Positions 51,792 to 59,896 of a DNA stretch of 64,000 nt are shown here, piece by piece. The stretch is from JAJXXT01 sp963764465 (GTDB lineage: Bacteria; Pseudomonadota; Alphaproteobacteria; Acetobacterales; Acetobacteraceae). The translations under genes were made by a program, and so were the position numbers. Position 1 is the first letter of the stretch; each line of letters opens with the position of its first letter. Location: NCBI GenBank assembly GCA_963764465.1, contig CAVXSO010000007.1, forward strand, positions 1,054,001 through 1,118,000. The letters are read 5' to 3'. The notes under the pieces were generated by a model, which saw only the letters and a list, made by a program, of their open reading frames with translations, did no database searches and was not told the origin of the DNA.

Positions 51792-52657
51792 GCGCTCTCG
51801 TGGCGGAGGAAATTGTCGGCGATCTCGGCACCCGTCGTGATCCAGAGGTCCTTGCAACCCCGGGCGTGCGTCAGGAACTCGCGCAACAGCCGAAGCCGCA
51901 TTGGCCTGCCGCTGCATTGCGGATGCAGAACGGTCGTCGCCATCGCGCCCCAGTCCCGCGTCTCGTCCAGCTCATCGCGCCAGAGCGAGAGCACATGCTC
52001 GCGTGGGAAAATCGGCCTTGGGCTGAAGCGCGCGGACAGACCATGCATCCAGTCGTCGTAGGAGGGGGTGACCGGCAGCTCGATTGGGCCCGGCTTTCCA
52101 TCGGCGAGCAGGTGGCGATAAGGCCGCACATCGTCGCGGAAGGAGGAGGTGTAGGCGATCCCGCGCGCGACGAGGGCTTCCTGCAGTTCTGTCGTGAATT
52201 CACCGAACGGCGCGCGGTAGCCGCGCGGCACCACGCCGAGCCGGCGCTTCAGCGCCTCGAACCCACGATCAAGCTCTTCGGCGATGTGACCGACGCCCGG
52301 ATCCGGCAGCAGATGATGGTAGCCGTGATGGCCGATTTCGTGCCCGTCGCGCAAGATGGCCTCGGCCATCGCCGGGTGCGCGTCGACGGACCAGCCGGTG
52401 GTGAAGAACGTCGCCTTCAGACTTAGCTGGCGGAACAGCTCCAGCAGCTTCGGCGTGCCGACCCGCGCCTCGAACCCGCCATAGCTCATCGTTACCAGGC
52501 GCTCGGCATGCGCCGGGTCCTTGCTGGTCCAGGCCGCCTCGGCGTCCACGTCCACCGAGAGGAACAGCGCGGACGTGAACGGCGCGGGCCATGGATAGGC
52601 GGGCGCCGGCGGGGCGAGGTTGGCGGGGCGCAGCGGGACGTTATGGGTCTGGTCCAT
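51788..52657 (-). CDS. polysaccharide-deacetylase-fold hydrolase (allantoinase PuuE-like)
   Basis: This 289-residue NodB-fold protein begins the domain with LFLSVDVDAE (metal Asp) and HEIGHHGYHH (His ligands), with RGYRAPFGE following. No signal peptide is present, so it is cytoplasmic. That argues against cell-wall deacetylation and for the PuuE/allantoinase-like branch that opens cyclic amides. It is the first gene of the deacetylase-racemase-amidohydrolase-hrpB operon. Start at 52657 (MDQTHN). Confidence 0.82.
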   Translation of the reverse strand: MDQTHNVPLRPANLAPPAPAYPWPAPFTSALFLSVDVDAEAAWTSKDPAHAERLVTMSYGGFEARVGTPKLLELFRQLSLKATFFTTGWSVDAHPAMAEAILRDGHEIGHHGYHHLLPDPGVGHIAEELDRGFEALKRRLGVVPRGYRAPFGEFTTELQEALVARGIAYTSSFRDDVRPYRHLLADGKPGPIELPVTPSYDDWMHGLSARFSPRPIFPREHVLSLWRDELDETRDWGAMATTVLHPQCSGRPMRLRLLREFLTHARGCKDLWITTGAEIADNFLRHESA

Positions 52658-52713
52658 CTTCCTGGCTTTCGCGCTTTGCTGTCCTGGCGCGGTAGTCGCT
52701 CGCGCCGTACCCG

Positions 52714-53634
52714 TCAATTCGCGGTGCCGTCCGGTTCCAACAGGTGGATGCGGCGGATATCGGCGCGGGTCTGGCCGTCATTGCTGGTCACGATCGTGTC
52801 TGCGTAGCTCATGCCAAACAGGATCTCGCTCGCGCCGTAGGTCTTCACTTCGAAGAAATCGCGAGCCAGCGCATGTTCGCGCGCCTGCACGGTAATGGTG
52901 AGGCGGATATCCTCCGCGCGCAGGTTCTCGGCGTCGAGCCCATGCAACGGCGAGTGCTCGTCGATGACGTGCATCAGCGTCCAGGTAAGCACGAAGAGCG
53001 GCGTGCGGCCACGCGCGAGCTTGAGTTCGTGTGGGAAGCGGAACGTATGACCCTCGCGCGAGCGTTGCAGCAACACGACGTAGAGGTGCGCCTCCGCCCC
53101 GACGACGAGGCCGGTACGGGCGTAGGCGAGACGGACCATCAGCGTGGGCTTGCCGTCATGCGTGGTGATGACGGCATTGTCCGCGAACAGCACGTTGGGC
53201 TTGGGGCGGGAGAAGCGAACGAAGATCAACCCCGTCATGATGGCGGTGAAGGCAAGCCCCACCATGATCTCGGCCGCGGAGACGAGATGGCCCCAGGTGG
53301 TGGCCGGCGACAGCGTGCCGTAGCCCACCGTCGCAAGGGTCTCGATGGAGAAGAAAAACGCGTCGCCGAAATGCCCCGGCCGTGCGTTGGCGATGGATCC
53401 TGGCTCGGCGATGTAGAGAAGCGCGAAGAAGACGTTGAGCAGAATCTCCGCCACAAAAAGCCCCGTGAAAAACACCGGCCAGGACACGGTGACGGCCAGC
53501 CGGTAGGGGTCTGTGATGTCGAAATGCAGCGCGCCGACCTTGATCAGCTCCTGGTTGCCGACGCGGATGCGGTACGGATCCGGCAGCTGCGGGCGGCTCG
53601 GGCGGACGTGGTGCGCTTGCGGGTTGCGGGCCAT
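52714..53634 (-). CDS. inward-rectifier potassium channel (KirBac type)
   Basis: The protein has 306 residues. Slide helix and TM1 (DPYRLAVTVSWPVFFTGLFV) are followed by the pore helix and K+ filter TVGYGT, then TM2 (LAFTAIMTGLIFVRFSRP). The C-terminal immunoglobulin-like domain has RLAYARTGLVVGAEAHLYV and WTLMHVIDEHSPLHG, as in Kir channels. It conducts K+ across the inner membrane as a tetramer. MLALRP at 53676 is an alternative start. Confidence 0.94.
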   Translation of the reverse strand: MARNPQAHHVRPSRPQLPDPYRIRVGNQELIKVGALHFDITDPYRLAVTVSWPVFFTGLFVAEILLNVFFALLYIAEPGSIANARPGHFGDAFFFSIETLATVGYGTLSPATTWGHLVSAAEIMVGLAFTAIMTGLIFVRFSRPKPNVLFADNAVITTHDGKPTLMVRLAYARTGLVVGAEAHLYVVLLQRSREGHTFRFPHELKLARGRTPLFVLTWTLMHVIDEHSPLHGLDAENLRAEDIRLTITVQAREHALARDFFEVKTYGASEILFGMSYADTIVTSNDGQTRADIRRIHLLEPDGTAN

Positions 53635-53743
53635 CCTGGTCTCCGAGAATTGCGGCGTAGGTCGAAGGGCTAGCATAGCCGCGATGTACCGCCCGGCGAT
53701 CCCCCTTATGGCTTGTTGCCGCGCGCGATGGCAGGCTTCGCCC

Positions 53744-54664
53744 GTGGAACGTCCTTACGCGCGAAACCCATGGAACAATGCCTGGCTGCTGCTGGGCCTG
53801 ACCAACCTGTTCTGGGCGGCGAACATCGTGCTCGGCCGCGCCGTCGCGGGCCACGTGCCGCCGATCGCACTCGCCTGGTACCGCTGGACCGGCGCGTTCT
53901 TCGTGGCATTGCCCTTCGCCTGGCCGCATCTGCGGCGCGACCTGCACGTGATGCTGCGACACTGGCGGTTGATGCTGGTGCTCGCCGCGACCGGTATCGC
54001 AAGCTACAATTCGCTTGCCTATATCAGCCTCAGCGAGACCTCGGCGCTCAACGTGCTGCTGCTGCAGTCGGCGATGCCGCTGGTCATCGTCGTCTGGGCC
54101 TACGTCCTGTTCCGCGAAACGCCGCGCCTGCTGCAGATCGCGGGTGTCGCTGTTTCGCTGGCCGGGGTGGTGACGATCGCGGCGCATGGGTCGCTCGCGG
54201 TGCTGGTGCATCTGCGGCTCAACCGCGGCGATCTCTGGATGCTGCTGGCGATGGCGATTTACGGCGTCTACTGCGTCATGGTGCGCCGCCGGCCCGCAGT
54301 GCATCCGCTCGCCTTCCTCGGCGCGGCGATGGCGATCGGCTCAGTGATGATGCTGCCCTTCATGCTTGCCGAGCGCGCGGGCGGTGCGCATGTGACCGGC
54401 GGCCTGCCGTCCTGGCTCGCGATTGCCTACACTGCCGTCTTCCCTTCCTTCGTCGGCTACATGTTCTTCAACCGTGGCGTGGAGCTCGCGGGTTCGACGG
54501 CGGCGGGCCAGTCGATGCACTTGATGCCGCTGTTCGGCAGCATCCTCGCGGTGGTTTTCCTCGGTGAGCAGTTCCACGTCTTTCATGCCCTCGGGATCGG
54601 GCTGATCGCGACCGGGATCGTGCTCGCGTCCTGGCGCGGCGCGGCACTTCTCAGGCGGACCTGA
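53744..54664 (+). CDS. EamA-family (DMT superfamily) exporter
   Basis: The protein has about 306 residues, ten transmembrane helices and two EamA repeats. LLLGLTNLFWAANIVLGRAV opens the first and GDLWMLLAMAIYGVYCVMVRR opens the second. Members export amino acids or other metabolites; the substrate is unknown. The start is uncertain: GTG at 53744 (VERPY) precedes the first helix by 15 residues, and ATGs at 53684 and 53708 are in frame. Its last 14 bases overlap the convergent glutathione-transferase gene. Confidence 0.85.
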   Translation: MERPYARNPWNNAWLLLGLTNLFWAANIVLGRAVAGHVPPIALAWYRWTGAFFVALPFAWPHLRRDLHVMLRHWRLMLVLAATGIASYNSLAYISLSETSALNVLLLQSAMPLVIVVWAYVLFRETPRLLQIAGVAVSLAGVVTIAAHGSLAVLVHLRLNRGDLWMLLAMAIYGVYCVMVRRRPAVHPLAFLGAAMAIGSVMMLPFMLAERAGGAHVTGGLPSWLAIAYTAVFPSFVGYMFFNRGVELAGSTAAGQSMHLMPLFGSILAVVFLGEQFHVFHALGIGLIATGIVLASWRGAALLRRT

Positions 54665-55586
54665 AATCCCGCGCCGGTCCGCCGGGGACGATGCCGCCCG
54701 GGTTCAGTTGACGGTGGCTTTGGTAATAGTGCCGCTTGATGTGGTCGAAGTCGCAGGTCGCGGCGACGCCCGGCAGCTCGTAGAGGCGGCGTGCGAAGGC
54801 CGCGAGGCGCGGATAGTCGACCAGCCGGCGCAGGTTGCACTTGAAATGCCCGTGATACACGGCGTCGAAGCGCACCAGGGTGGTGAACAGCCGGATATCG
54901 GCTTCGGTGAGCTGCTCGCCGAGAAGGAAGTTGCGGCGGGCGAGACGTTCCTCGAGCCAGTCCAGCGTGTCGAACAGCGGGTGCAACGCTGCCTCGTAGG
55001 CTTCCTGCGTGGTAGCGAAGCCGGCGCGGTAGACGCCGTTGTTGAGCGTCTCGTAGACGCGCACGTTCACGGCATCGATTTCTTCCCGCAACGGTTCGGG
55101 GTAGTAGTCGCCTGCGCTGGCACCCAACCGGTCGAAGGCGCTGTTGAGGATGCGCAGGATCTCGGCGGACTCGTTGTTCACGATCGTGCTCGTCGCGGCG
55201 TCCCACAGCACCGGCACGGTGACGCGGCCGGTGTAGTGCGGGTCGGCCAGGCCGTAGAGCTGGTGCAGCGCCGCGATGCCCGGTACCGGCGGCGGCACCA
55301 CGCCGGGGCCTGGCGCGAAGTTCCACCCCTGTTCCGCCATCAGCCAGTGGGTGACGGAAACGCCGATCAGGCCCTGCAGCCCCTTCAGCGCGCGCATGAT
55401 CAGCGTGCGGTGCGCCCAGGGGCAGGCGAGCGAAACAATCAGGTGATAGCGGTCGGGCTCGGGCGGGTGCGCGGTGCCTGGCGCGATCGTGCCGTGGAAG
55501 CTGCTCGGCTGGCGGAGGAAGGCGCCGGACCGGGTGGGCAGGCTGCGCGCCGCCGCGTCCCACGCTCCGTCCACCATCACGCCCAT
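54651..55586 (-). CDS. xi-class glutathione S-transferase (glutathionyl-hydroquinone reductase)
   Basis: This is a 311-residue protein. The thioredoxin-like domain has YHLIVSLACPWAHRTLIMRAL with the catalytic Cys of CPWAHR, then VPVLWDAATSTIVNNESAEI. The helical domain ends with FDHIKRHYYQSHRQLNP, the characteristic tail of the YqjG/xi class. It reduces glutathionyl-hydroquinones and quinone adducts. The start (MGVMVDGAWD) at 55586 lies 26 bp beyond the tRNA gene's 3' end. Confidence 0.92.
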   Translation of the reverse strand: MGVMVDGAWDAAARSLPTRSGAFLRQPSSFHGTIAPGTAHPPEPDRYHLIVSLACPWAHRTLIMRALKGLQGLIGVSVTHWLMAEQGWNFAPGPGVVPPPVPGIAALHQLYGLADPHYTGRVTVPVLWDAATSTIVNNESAEILRILNSAFDRLGASAGDYYPEPLREEIDAVNVRVYETLNNGVYRAGFATTQEAYEAALHPLFDTLDWLEERLARRNFLLGEQLTEADIRLFTTLVRFDAVYHGHFKCNLRRLVDYPRLAAFARRLYELPGVAATCDFDHIKRHYYQSHRQLNPGGIVPGGPARDFRSA

Positions 55587-55612
55587 GTGCGGAAACCCCT
55601 GGCAGGGAAAGC

Positions 55613-55686
55613 TGGAGCGGGTGAAGGGAATCGAACCCTCGTATGCAGCTTGGGAAGCTGCCGTTCTACCATTGAACTACACCCGC
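55613..55686 (-). tRNA. tRNA-Gly (anticodon CCC)
   Basis: On the minus strand the sequence begins GCGGGTG, has D-loop TAGTTCAATGGTAGA, anticodon stem/loop GCAGC-TTCCCAA-GCTGC with anticodon CCC, and T-arm GAGGGTTCGATTCCCTT. The 3' arm CACCCGC pairs with the 5' end, then T and an encoded CCA. All four arms fold. It reads GGG codons. Confidence 0.96.
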
Positions 55687-55763
55687 GCCCCTGCCGTGAG
55701 GATGCGCCAGGGTTATAGGGGCAGCGGCGCCAGACACGCAATCCGGGCCTCGACGCGGCGGGG

Positions 55764-55792
55764 TTGACCGTCCGTGGCCGTGGGGCTTAGGT
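55764..55792 (+). promoter_or_regulatory. metZ promoter
   Basis: TTGACC at 55764-55769, a 17-bp spacer and TTAGGT at 55787-55792. Initiation some seven bases later would start the transcript just ahead of the SAM-II riboswitch. Confidence 0.5.
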
Positions 55793-55812
55793 GCGTGCGC
55801 CGGATGGCTCCG

Positions 55813-55868
55813 GCCCTCGTGATTTGTCCGGCCGGATTGCGGCGAGGTGAAAGAAGCGCGCTAAAGAG
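55813..55868 (+). promoter_or_regulatory. SAM-II riboswitch
   Basis: Helix P1 is formed by CCTCG (55815-55819) and CGAGG (55843-55847), enclosing GATTTG and TTGC. The 3' side has TGAAAGAAG and GCTAAAGAGG, the conserved pseudoknot-forming tail. This fits the SAM-II (metA-type) consensus of alphaproteobacteria and lies 64 bases before metZ. SAM binding should lower metZ translation. Confidence 0.85.
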
Positions 55869-55931
55869 GCTGACGGGGCACCTGCGTGCTGCGTCGAATC
55901 GAGGCCGGGCCAGTGAGAAAGGCCCGACATC

Positions 55932-57143
55932 ATGACCCAATCCCAGCAACCGAAGACGTGGCGCCCAGCCACACGTCTCGTCCATGGCGGCACCGTGCGC
56001 AGCGGCTTCGACGAGACGGCGGAGGCGTTGTTCCTCACCTCCGGTTTCGTCTACGCGAGCGCGGAGCAGGCGGAGGCGACCTTCGCCGGCACCGAGCAGC
56101 ATTTCCAGTATTCCCGCTTCGGCAACCCGACCGTGGCCATGCTGGAAAATCGACTTGCCCAGCTCGAAGGGGCGGAGGCGTGCCGCGCGACCGCGACCGG
56201 CATGGCCGCGGTGCACGCTGCGATCCTCTCGCAGGTGAAGGCGGGTGACCGTGTCGTTGCCTCGCGCGCGCTGTTCGGGTCGTGCCACTGGATCGTCTCC
56301 GCGCTGCTGCCGCGCTACGGAGTTGAGACCGAGTTCGTGGACGGCGCCGATCTCGCGGCCTGGCGCACGGCGCTGTCGCGGCCGGCAACGCTCGTGCTGC
56401 TCGAGACCCCATCGAACCCGATGCTTGAGATCGTCGATCTGCGCGCCGTGGCGGAGCTCGCGCATGCTGCCGGTGCCATCGTCGTGGTGGACAACGTCTT
56501 CGCCACGCCGTTGTTGCAGAAGCCGATCGAGCTCGGCGCGGATGTCGTCGTCTATTCGCTGACCAAGCACAGCGACGGGCAGGGCCGCGTGCTCGGCGGC
56601 GCCGTGCTGGGTCGGGAGAAATGGGTCAACGAGGTGCTGCAGCCGTTTATCCGCAACACCGGCCCTTCGCTCTCGCCCTTTAACGCCTGGCTGTTGCTGA
56701 AGGGGCTGGAGACGCTGGCGCTGCGGGTGGAGGCGGCGAGCCGGAGTGCCGAGAACCTCGCCACCTGGCTCGTGCGCCAGCCCGCGGTCGCGCGCGCCTG
56801 GTACCCAACGCTGCCGGATTTTCCCCAGCGGGAGCTGGCGGCGGCGCAGATGCGGGGCGGTGGCACGATGGTCACGTTCGAGCTGCGCGGCGGCAAGCCA
56901 GCTGCCTTCGCGCTGATGAACGCGCTGCGATTGATCCGGGTCTCCAACAATCTCGGCGATTCGAAGTCGCTGGTAACCCACCCGGCGACGACGACACATC
57001 TGCGCATCGGCGAGGCGGAACGCGCGAAGCTCGGCATCACCGACGGGGTGATCCGGTTTTCCGTGGGCCTCGAGGATGTCGAGGACCTGCGCGAGGATCT
57101 CGCCGCCGGCCTGGCGGCGATCGCGACGCGGGCGGCCGCGTAG
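55932..57143 (+). CDS. metZ: O-succinylhomoserine sulfhydrylase
   Basis: This is a 403-residue PLP-dependent Cys/Met-metabolism enzyme. TRLVHGGTVRSGFDETAEAL at the N-terminus and FVYASAEQAEATF are characteristic of MetZ. The PLP lysine is in YSLTKHSDGQGR, with QYSRFGNPTVAMLE before it. It makes homocysteine from O-succinylhomoserine and sulfide. It is preceded by a SAM-II riboswitch, so expression should fall when SAM is plentiful, and followed by a terminator. Confidence 0.95.
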   Translation: MTQSQQPKTWRPATRLVHGGTVRSGFDETAEALFLTSGFVYASAEQAEATFAGTEQHFQYSRFGNPTVAMLENRLAQLEGAEACRATATGMAAVHAAILSQVKAGDRVVASRALFGSCHWIVSALLPRYGVETEFVDGADLAAWRTALSRPATLVLLETPSNPMLEIVDLRAVAELAHAAGAIVVVDNVFATPLLQKPIELGADVVVYSLTKHSDGQGRVLGGAVLGREKWVNEVLQPFIRNTGPSLSPFNAWLLLKGLETLALRVEAASRSAENLATWLVRQPAVARAWYPTLPDFPQRELAAAQMRGGGTMVTFELRGGKPAAFALMNALRLIRVSNNLGDSKSLVTHPATTTHLRIGEAERAKLGITDGVIRFSVGLEDVEDLREDLAAGLAAIATRAAA

Positions 57144-57149
57144 GGCAAT

Positions 57150-57186
57150 ATCCGACCGGATGGAATCGGCCGGTCGGATTTCTTGC
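57150..57186 (+). terminator. rho-independent terminator after metZ
   Basis: ATCCGACCG at 57150-57158 and CGGTCGGAT at 57171-57179 form a perfect nine-bp stem with a 12-base loop, followed by TTTCTT. It starts seven bases past the stop codon. Confidence 0.85.
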
Positions 57187-57322
57187 TTCAGGGCGCGCTC
57201 ACATGGACCGTTCGCGGCCCCCGTGAGCGCTGTGCCCTGGCAGCCATTCGATGCCGCTCGGATTCGGCCGGTCTGGGATCAAGCCGGCCGGGTCCGCGGT
57301 AGGTCATGCCCCCGGCACGTCC

Positions 57323-58729
57323 TCAATGTCCGCCGCGCGTGGTGAAGTCGCTGGCCGAAAGCGAAGCCACGCCCTGGAACGTCACGCGGGTGTTGTCGGA
57401 CAGCGTGACAGTGACGGAGCCGTTGGCATAGGTCTGGCTGGCGAGGGCATCGGCGACCGCGTGCCGGCCGTAGCCCTGCAGCGCGATCGTGTCGCCGGTG
57501 GCGAAGCCGGTGATGGTATCGGTGCCACCACTGTAGCTGTGCTGGAACAGGAACACGTTGCCCTGGCCCGTCGCGCCCATGGTGGCGGCTCCCGCGCCGC
57601 CCACGAACGTGTCGGCTCCTCCGCCGCCGAGGAGCTGGTCGCTGCCGGCGCCCCCGATCAGCGTATCGACGCCACTCGCTGCCCCTTGCAGCGTCTCCGC
57701 GCCGCTGCCGGCGACGAGCATCTGGTTCATCGCGCCGGCCGTGAGCACGTCGCCGCTGCCGCCACCGAACAGGCTCGTGGCGCCGGTGCCGGCGGTGAGC
57801 ACGTTGTCGCCGCCGAGGCCGCCATGGACCTCGGCCCGGCCGTTGCCGCCGGTGAAGGTGTCGCGGCCGGCGCCGCCGAACAAGGTGACGGCACCATCCG
57901 GCGCGATGACGTTGAGCCCGCCGCTGCCGCCCTTGACGAGGTCCTGGGCGCCCTTCGTGACGGAAATCGTGGCGCTGCCCATGCCGGCGACGACCGTGTC
58001 GGCGCCGGTGGAGGTGACGCTGTCGCTGCCGCTGCCGAGTTCGATCGCGTTTCGCCCGCCGCCCGCGGCGATCGTGTCGCTGCCAGAACCGAGCGCGAGG
58101 ATCGTGTCGTTGCCGTTGCCGGTGAGGATGTCCCAGTTGCCGGTGTCGGTGGCGCCGATGAGGATGCTGTTGCCGCTGGTGCCGCCGTAGCCGCCGTGGT
58201 GGCCACCGTCGCCGCCGCGCCCGCGGCCGCTGCCCCCGTGGCCGTCGCCATGGTGATCGCGATCATCGCCGCCCCACGCACTCCACAGGCCGCCCGGATT
58301 CCCCCAGGGACTGCCCTCGTGCGAATCGTTCCAGCCGCCGTTGCTGTTCCATCCGGGCGCGCCGCCGCCAGCCACCACCGTGCCGGAGCCGCTCGCTGCA
58401 ATGAAGGTGAGATGGCCGCCGCTCGAAAGGATCGCTTCGTTGCTGGCGCCGGAACCGAGTACCGTCGCGACGCCGGCCGTCACCACGATGTCGGCGTAGC
58501 CTTGCGGTGGGCTTTGCAGGCCGTTCTGCTTGATAACAAGCTCGCCGGTCGTTCCTGACGGCGGTGCCGGGGGCACGCCGGGCCCCGCGTTGTAGGGATA
58601 GATCGTTCCGGCCAGCACGCCAGAGGTGATGTTGGCGGCGAGTGCCGCTGCGAGCTGCGCCGTGGCGCTGGTGTCGAAGGGCAGGGAAACGGTTTCGCCA
58701 TGGGCTCCGAGCACGGTGACGTTCGGCAT
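57323..58729 (-). CDS. RTX-like calcium-binding secreted protein
   Basis: The protein has 468 residues with no Cys and no N-terminal signal. The first 110 residues resemble the start of other large Ala/Gly adhesin-type proteins (VTVLGAHGETVSLPFDTSA). A Gly/His/Asp-rich low-complexity linker follows (about 125-185). About fifteen GGxGxDxxx-like repeats come next (GNGNDTILALGSGSDTIA, GGAGRDTFTGGNG, GGAGSDQLLGGGGADTF), then a C-terminal beta region with FATGDTIALQGYG and VTFQGVASLSASDF. Such proteins bind Ca2+ in a beta-roll and leave by type I secretion through the C-terminus. No T1SS genes are in the window. An aaggag ribosome-binding site precedes the ATG. Confidence 0.82.
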   Translation of the reverse strand: MPNVTVLGAHGETVSLPFDTSATAQLAAALAANITSGVLAGTIYPYNAGPGVPPAPPSGTTGELVIKQNGLQSPPQGYADIVVTAGVATVLGSGASNEAILSSGGHLTFIAASGSGTVVAGGGAPGWNSNGGWNDSHEGSPWGNPGGLWSAWGGDDRDHHGDGHGGSGRGRGGDGGHHGGYGGTSGNSILIGATDTGNWDILTGNGNDTILALGSGSDTIAAGGGRNAIELGSGSDSVTSTGADTVVAGMGSATISVTKGAQDLVKGGSGGLNVIAPDGAVTLFGGAGRDTFTGGNGRAEVHGGLGGDNVLTAGTGATSLFGGGSGDVLTAGAMNQMLVAGSGAETLQGAASGVDTLIGGAGSDQLLGGGGADTFVGGAGAATMGATGQGNVFLFQHSYSGGTDTITGFATGDTIALQGYGRHAVADALASQTYANGSVTVTLSDNTRVTFQGVASLSASDFTTRGGH

Positions 58730-59154
58730 GGGTTCACTCTCCTTATAACGGGATGTGACGCGGGATGAATGCGCGCGCCCTGTAAAACGTTACGATATCG
58801 AACAGAATTAACATAACAGGCTATCGCGACGAGAACATGACTTTTTCGTAAAAAACGGCGGAAAATCAAAGATTTCGTGAGATGGCGCCGATCCACAATT
58901 GGAGACGCGAGGGGCCCGATCGGAAATCGAAATAATGATCCGGCGTCGCCGCGGCTTCCGCGGAGTCACGCGGGATTTGAAATGACGCAATTCCATCGCG
59001 GAGGCACGGTGTGCCACAAACGAGAAGCGTCCCGGTGGACGCGAACCACGGTCGTATGATGGGTCGTGTTTCGTCGGCGAAGAAACCGGGAATTGGAATG
59101 TGGCCGCGGCCGGTCAACGCCACCCCGAGACGACGGTTCCGTCACAACGGAGGC
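58730..59154. other. intergenic region upstream of the RTX-like gene
   Basis: The stretch is about 425 bases. The part next to the RTX-like gene (58780-58870) is AT-rich, with runs such as gactttttcgtaaaaaac, and probably contains its promoter on the minus strand. The remainder has no open frame with recognisable homology, no RNA gene and no inverted repeats typical of an insertion element. It adjoins the decayed genes to the right. Confidence 0.5.
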
Positions 59155-59829
59155 TCAGAGATTAACCACGCCGCCGTCGACGACGAACTCGCCGCCGACG
59201 ATGAACGAGTTCTCGTCCGTGGCCAGGCACACAACTGCCTGGGCGGTTTCCTGCGCATTGCCGCACCGTTCCAGCGGGATCTGGCGGATCTGCCTCGCCA
59301 GCGCCTCCAGCAATACGGGCTCGTTTTCTGTGGACCCGGGCGAAACGTTGACCCGGATGCCCTCCGGTCCGAGGGGCGCACGAACCTTGGCGCTGATCAT
59401 GCCCTTCGTACCCTCGGCCCCGGATAGCGTCACGATGAGGAGCCCCGAGCGACGGGCGAGGTCGACGAGATCCGTCACGTATTCGTGGGCGATGCCCTCG
59501 CGCTGGCCGCGCGCGACATACGAGATGCCTCTGTCGAATGCGGCGAGGCGCTTTGCTACCGCGGCGGCGCAGAGTTCCTTGACCTTGGCCCCATGCTGCG
59601 CCGGCGTGCGTTTCTCCAGCCAGGTGCTGAACTCGCGGTCGCTGGAGAACTCCTCATTGCGCAGCGTCCGGAAATAACCGCGTGCGATCGCATTGATTTG
59701 CAGGCCCTGCCCAGTCCGCGCACATGTTGCGCACGAGTGCGAACCTGGTGCCCCGGGAGGGGCTGGTGACCAGGGCCGCTTGCCAGCGAGATTGAACGAC
59801 TCGACCGCCGTGTTGTTTCGCCTCTTCAC
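59155..59829 (-). pseudogene. mosaic remnant of SDR and D-2-hydroxyacid dehydrogenase genes
   Basis: One uninterrupted 224-codon frame is made of unrelated pieces. Residues about 10-20 (SFNLAGKRPWSP) recall the start of a short-chain dehydrogenase but lack its GxxxGxG. Residues 42-76 (LQINAIARGYFRT...FSTWLEKRTP) are the middle of an SDR such as gluconate 5-dehydrogenase. Residues about 90-178 (AKRLAAFDRGISY, YVTDLVDLARRSGLLIVTL, GPEGIRVNVSPGSTENEP) are the NAD domain of a D-2-hydroxyacid dehydrogenase. The end (IPLERCGNAQETAQAVVCLA, then FIVGGEFVVDGGVVNL) is an SDR C-terminus. No catalytic set is complete. It looks like a fusion by deletion of neighbouring catabolic genes. Confidence 0.65.
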
Positions 59830-59896
59830 GATCGGCCGTTACGATATGCCGCCGCTTGCGTGGACAGTCTCCGTGGCGCGGTCAATGGGCTCGCGA

